In this document: piece after piece, positions 61,290 through 64,000 of the stretch
Layout of the letters: each line of letters opens with the position of its first letter
Numbering within the stretch: position 1 is the first letter of the stretch
Assembly: GCA_964358855.1 (NCBI GenBank)
Contig: CAYHQQ010000001.1
Coordinates: 124,001-188,000, forward strand
Length of the DNA stretch: 64,000 nt
Reading direction: 5' to 3'
From: UBA2396 sp038042175
GTDB taxonomy: Bacteria; Planctomycetota; Phycisphaerae; Phycisphaerales; UBA1924
Made by a program: the position numbers and the translations under genes
Notes under the pieces: model-generated
Told to the model about the DNA's origin: nothing
What the model saw: only the letters and a program-made list of their open reading frames with translations
The model's database searches: none

Positions 61290-63779
61290 ATGAAGAGGTG
61301 CGCGATCGCTCTGGTGTTGTTGTTGGGCGGGTGCGGTTCGACCACGCCATCGCCCGAATCGCTTCGGGCGCAGGTCGCACAGACCAAGGCACTGCTCGCC
61401 AGAGGTGATGCGCCCAACGCGAGCCCATTGCCGGCGGCGACCGGCGCCGACCGCGCGTTCGCCTGGCATCGGCTCCGGTGGATCGATGAGCACGGGACGA
61501 TCGCGCCCGGGGTGTTCCAGCGGGCTGTCGAGCAGAGACGCACGATGATCGCCGCGCTGGAAACGCCCGCGGACGGGGCGGGGGGAATCGGCGACCGCGA
61601 CGCCGGACTCAATAGGCCGCTGTGGGTCTCGCGGGGACCAGGCAACGTCGGCGGACGCACGCGGTCGCTCCTGATCGATCCGCGCGACTCGAACCGGATG
61701 ATCGCCGGAAGCGTGGGCGGGGGAATCTGGCGATCGCTCGACGCGGGAACGACGTGGACTCCGGTGAACGACTTCATGCAGTCGATCGCCATCGGCTCGC
61801 TCGCCAGGGACCCTTCGAATCCCGACGTTCTCTACGCGGGCACGGGCGAGGGCCAGTTCAACGGGGACGCCATCGGCGGGTACGGCATCTTCAAGTCGAC
61901 CGACAACGGCGTGACGTGGAACCTGCTCGCCGCAACGGCGGGCTGGGACACCGTCAACTGCATCTCCGTGCATCCGACCAATCCAAGCTTCATTCTCGCG
62001 TCGAAGCGGTATGGCGGCATCGTCCGCTCCTTCGACGGGGGCAGCACCTGGGCGACGGTCTACTGGGCCCAGGGATCGTTCTTCGTGCAGTACGACCCCA
62101 CCGACGGACGCAAGGCGGTCGCCACGGTGATCGACTGGAACGGCAGCGACTGGGTGCATCGGGCGCTGTGGTCGGGAAACGTGGGAGCGATCTGGAACGT
62201 CTCGACAGGCCCGCTCGCCTCGGCGGTCGGGTTCAGCAGCCGCATCGAGCTGGCAATCGCCCGGAGCAGCCCCAGCACGGTCTACGCGAGCACCGGATTC
62301 GACGGGAAGATCTACAGGTCCACCGATGGCGGTCGGAGCTACGTGCTGCGAACGACGTCGGGGTCGTCGGGGGCGAGCTGGTACTGCTGTCCCATCTGGG
62401 TCAGTCCGACGGATCCAGACTTCGTGGTCGTCGGCGGCTACCAGCCCTCCAGGTCGACCGATGGCGGGGTCACCATGACCCAGATCTCAAATGGGTACAT
62501 CCTGACCGACTCGCCCCACCCCGACATCCAGCGCCTGGTCGCCGACCCGGGGTACAACGGGACGACCAACAAGAAGTTCTGGGTCTGCTCCGACGGAGCC
62601 ATGGCGTTCACCCCCGACATCACCACCGCCACCGACGCGGGATGGACGCGCAAGTACAACTCCTACCGCACAACGCAGTTCTACGGGGCTGTGGGACACG
62701 GGGCCTCGGGACGAATCGTCGGCGGCACCCAGGACAACGGCACCCTCGTGCTGGACGTCGGCTCGGACACGGCGAGGCTCCCTTACGGGGGCGACGGAGG
62801 GTTCTGCGCGATCGACGGCGTCGATCCCAACTACATGTACGGCGAGTACATCAACCTGATCGTTCACCGGTCGACCAACGGCGGATTCAGCGCGGGGAAC
62901 ATCACCTCGGGGCTGGGCGACGCGGGGACCGCCGCGAATTTCATCGCGCCGCTGGTCATCGATCCCATCAATCACAACATCCTGTACGGAGGCGGACGAA
63001 GCCTGTGGCGGACCAAGACCGCCCGCACCTCGGCGACGTGGTCGAGCGTCAAGCCCGCGGGGACCGACAACATCTCCGCGATCGTCGTCTCGCCTTCGGA
63101 CAATCGACGCGTCTGGATCGGACAGAACAACGGGGAGATCTACCGGACGGTCACGGCGTCGGCCACGGCCCCGACCTGGATCACAGTCGACAACAACGCG
63201 GCGCCGACCAACCCGCTCCCCAACCGGTACGTCACGCGGGTCCTCATCGATCCGGCGAACTTCGACGTGGTGTACGTCGCGCTGGGCGGGTGGGCCCCCG
63301 ACAACCTCTGGAAGACCACCGACAGCGGCGCGACGTGGACGATGATCGGCGGGAGCGGGGCCACCGCCCTCCCGAGCATCCCGATCTATGGCATCGCGCG
63401 CCACCCGCAGAACCCAAGATGGCTCTACGTCTCGACCGAATCGGGCGTGTACGCGTCGAGCGATGGCGGCGGTCATTGGTCGACAAGCAACGAGGGACCG
63501 GCCAACACCAGGGTCGACGAGATCAACTTCCTCACCGGCGGCTCGACGGTGCTGCTGGCGGCGACGCACGGGCGAGGGCTTTGGACCGCGGACATTCGCT
63601 ACTGTGCCGCGGACTTCAACGCCGACGGAGCCGTCGATTTCTTCGACTACGACGAGTTTGTGTTGTGCTTCGAGGGACTGGGGTGCCCGGCGGGTGCGAG
63701 CGCCGACTTCAACAACGACGGGGCAATCGACTTCTTCGACTACGACGAGTTTGTCGTGGCGTTTGAGACCGAATGCTGA
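61290..63779 (+). CDS. BNR/sortilin-like beta-propeller lipoprotein with dockerin-like tail
   Basis: The ATG at 61290 (GGAGGA ribosome-binding site) gives 829 residues. The signal peptide ends in a lipobox (LVLLLGGCGS). After a helical stretch of about 85 residues, the chain is a repeat of Asp-box blades, as in BNR/sortilin-type propellers. Examples are SLDAGTTWTPV, STDNGVTWNLL, SFDGGSTWATV, STDGGRSYVL, TTDSGATWTMI and SSDGGGHWSTS. The last 60 residues carry two dockerin-like loops (ADFNADGAVDFFDYDEF, ADFNNDGAIDFFDYDEF), nearly the same as in the protein upstream. It starts 17 bases after that gene, so they form one operon. A glycan-binding or glycan-cleaving role is plausible but not shown. 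Confidence 0.85.
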   Translation: MKRCAIALVLLLGGCGSTTPSPESLRAQVAQTKALLARGDAPNASPLPAATGADRAFAWHRLRWIDEHGTIAPGVFQRAVEQRRTMIAALETPADGAGGIGDRDAGLNRPLWVSRGPGNVGGRTRSLLIDPRDSNRMIAGSVGGGIWRSLDAGTTWTPVNDFMQSIAIGSLARDPSNPDVLYAGTGEGQFNGDAIGGYGIFKSTDNGVTWNLLAATAGWDTVNCISVHPTNPSFILASKRYGGIVRSFDGGSTWATVYWAQGSFFVQYDPTDGRKAVATVIDWNGSDWVHRALWSGNVGAIWNVSTGPLASAVGFSSRIELAIARSSPSTVYASTGFDGKIYRSTDGGRSYVLRTTSGSSGASWYCCPIWVSPTDPDFVVVGGYQPSRSTDGGVTMTQISNGYILTDSPHPDIQRLVADPGYNGTTNKKFWVCSDGAMAFTPDITTATDAGWTRKYNSYRTTQFYGAVGHGASGRIVGGTQDNGTLVLDVGSDTARLPYGGDGGFCAIDGVDPNYMYGEYINLIVHRSTNGGFSAGNITSGLGDAGTAANFIAPLVIDPINHNILYGGGRSLWRTKTARTSATWSSVKPAGTDNISAIVVSPSDNRRVWIGQNNGEIYRTVTASATAPTWITVDNNAAPTNPLPNRYVTRVLIDPANFDVVYVALGGWAPDNLWKTTDSGATWTMIGGSGATALPSIPIYGIARHPQNPRWLYVSTESGVYASSDGGGHWSTSNEGPANTRVDEINFLTGGSTVLLAATHGRGLWTADIRYCAADFNADGAVDFFDYDEFVLCFEGLGCPAGASADFNNDGAIDFFDYDEFVVAFETEC

Positions 63780-63780
63780 C

Positions 63781-64000
63781 CTACTCGTAGCGCAGGTGCT
63801 TCATCGACTCGCCCGAGTCGCGGAGCTCGGCGAGGGCGTCGATGCCGATCTCCAGGTGCATCCGCACGTGCGACTCGCTCACCGCGCGATCGCTCACCGA
63901 CGTTTTCACGCCCTCGGGGGTCATCGGGCTGTCGGAGACCAGGAGCAGGGCGCCCTTGGGTATGCGGTTGACAAACCCCACGAGGAAAATCGTGGCCGTC
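63781..64000 (-). CDS. AMP nucleosidase, C-terminal end (5' part outside window)
   Basis: The frame is open from the right edge to a TAG at 63781-63783, giving 72 residues. The sequence contains GFVNRIPKGALLLVSDSPM, then PEGVKTSVSDRAVSES, HLEIGIDALAEL and a final ESMKHLRYE. This matches the conserved end of AMP nucleosidases of the nucleoside-phosphorylase-like superfamily, which split AMP into adenine and ribose 5-phosphate. It is convergent with the lipoprotein gene and ends one base past its stop. Confidence 0.8.
   Translation of the reverse strand, partial: TATIFLVGFVNRIPKGALLLVSDSPMTPEGVKTSVSDRAVSESHVRMHLEIGIDALAELRDSGESMKHLRYE

Overview
The window is GC-rich and almost fully coding. 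It most likely comes from a chromosome of a planctomycete, probably of the class Phycisphaerae. This rests on: paired dockerin-like Ca-binding tails on secreted proteins, a filamentous-haemagglutinin-type two-partner secretion pair, a TAT-signal Gfo/Idh/MocA oxidoreductase, small intergenic palindromes, and a scattered rsmH outside any dcw cluster. The placement is an inference from gene content; no rRNA gene is present.

Region 1 (1-34891, all minus strand) is a large secretion locus. Read in the direction of transcription it begins with an unusual protein whose C-terminus resembles the C-terminal domain of T6SS FHA proteins (33824-34891). Then come tssK, tssL, tssM and tagF, followed by a complete two-partner secretion pair: a TpsB/FhaC-like outer-membrane pore and a 2600-residue TpsA exoprotein. 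After that follow tssA, tssB, tssC, hcp, tagJ, tssE, tssF, tssG, clpV, a tightly coupled pair of small unknown genes, vgrG, a small VgrG-linked protein and a LysM protein that runs off the left edge. The T6SS is therefore split in two by an unrelated secretion system on the same strand. No tssJ, no PAAR gene and no Ser/Thr kinase/phosphatase pair is visible here.

Region 2 (35196-42165) holds a small lipoprotein, a Gfo/Idh/MocA oxidoreductase and a compact phage-head operon on the minus strand (portal, scaffold-like, major capsid, head-tail-like and two small genes). Its spacers carry palindromic repeats. There is no terminase, integrase or lysis gene.

Region 3 (42444-57244) is mostly housekeeping with a few accessory genes: a SUKH-type protein, an SPFH protein translationally coupled to a divergent NAD-kinase-like protein, a phosphohexomutase, a PTPS-family pterin enzyme overlapping ppk1, TerC, an SMP-30 hydrolase, a phospholipid-methyltransferase-like enzyme, rsmH, a PDZ lipoprotein, a cassette-like gene bracketed by perfect 34-bp inverted repeats, pckA and tRNA-His.

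Region 4 (57316-64000) holds a family-4-like uracil-DNA glycosylase that lacks most iron-sulfur ligands. It is followed by two adjacent secreted proteins (a GH57-like enzyme with a CBM25-like module and a BNR/sortilin-like beta-propeller lipoprotein) that end in the same paired dockerin-like tail, and the C-terminal end of an AMP nucleosidase.
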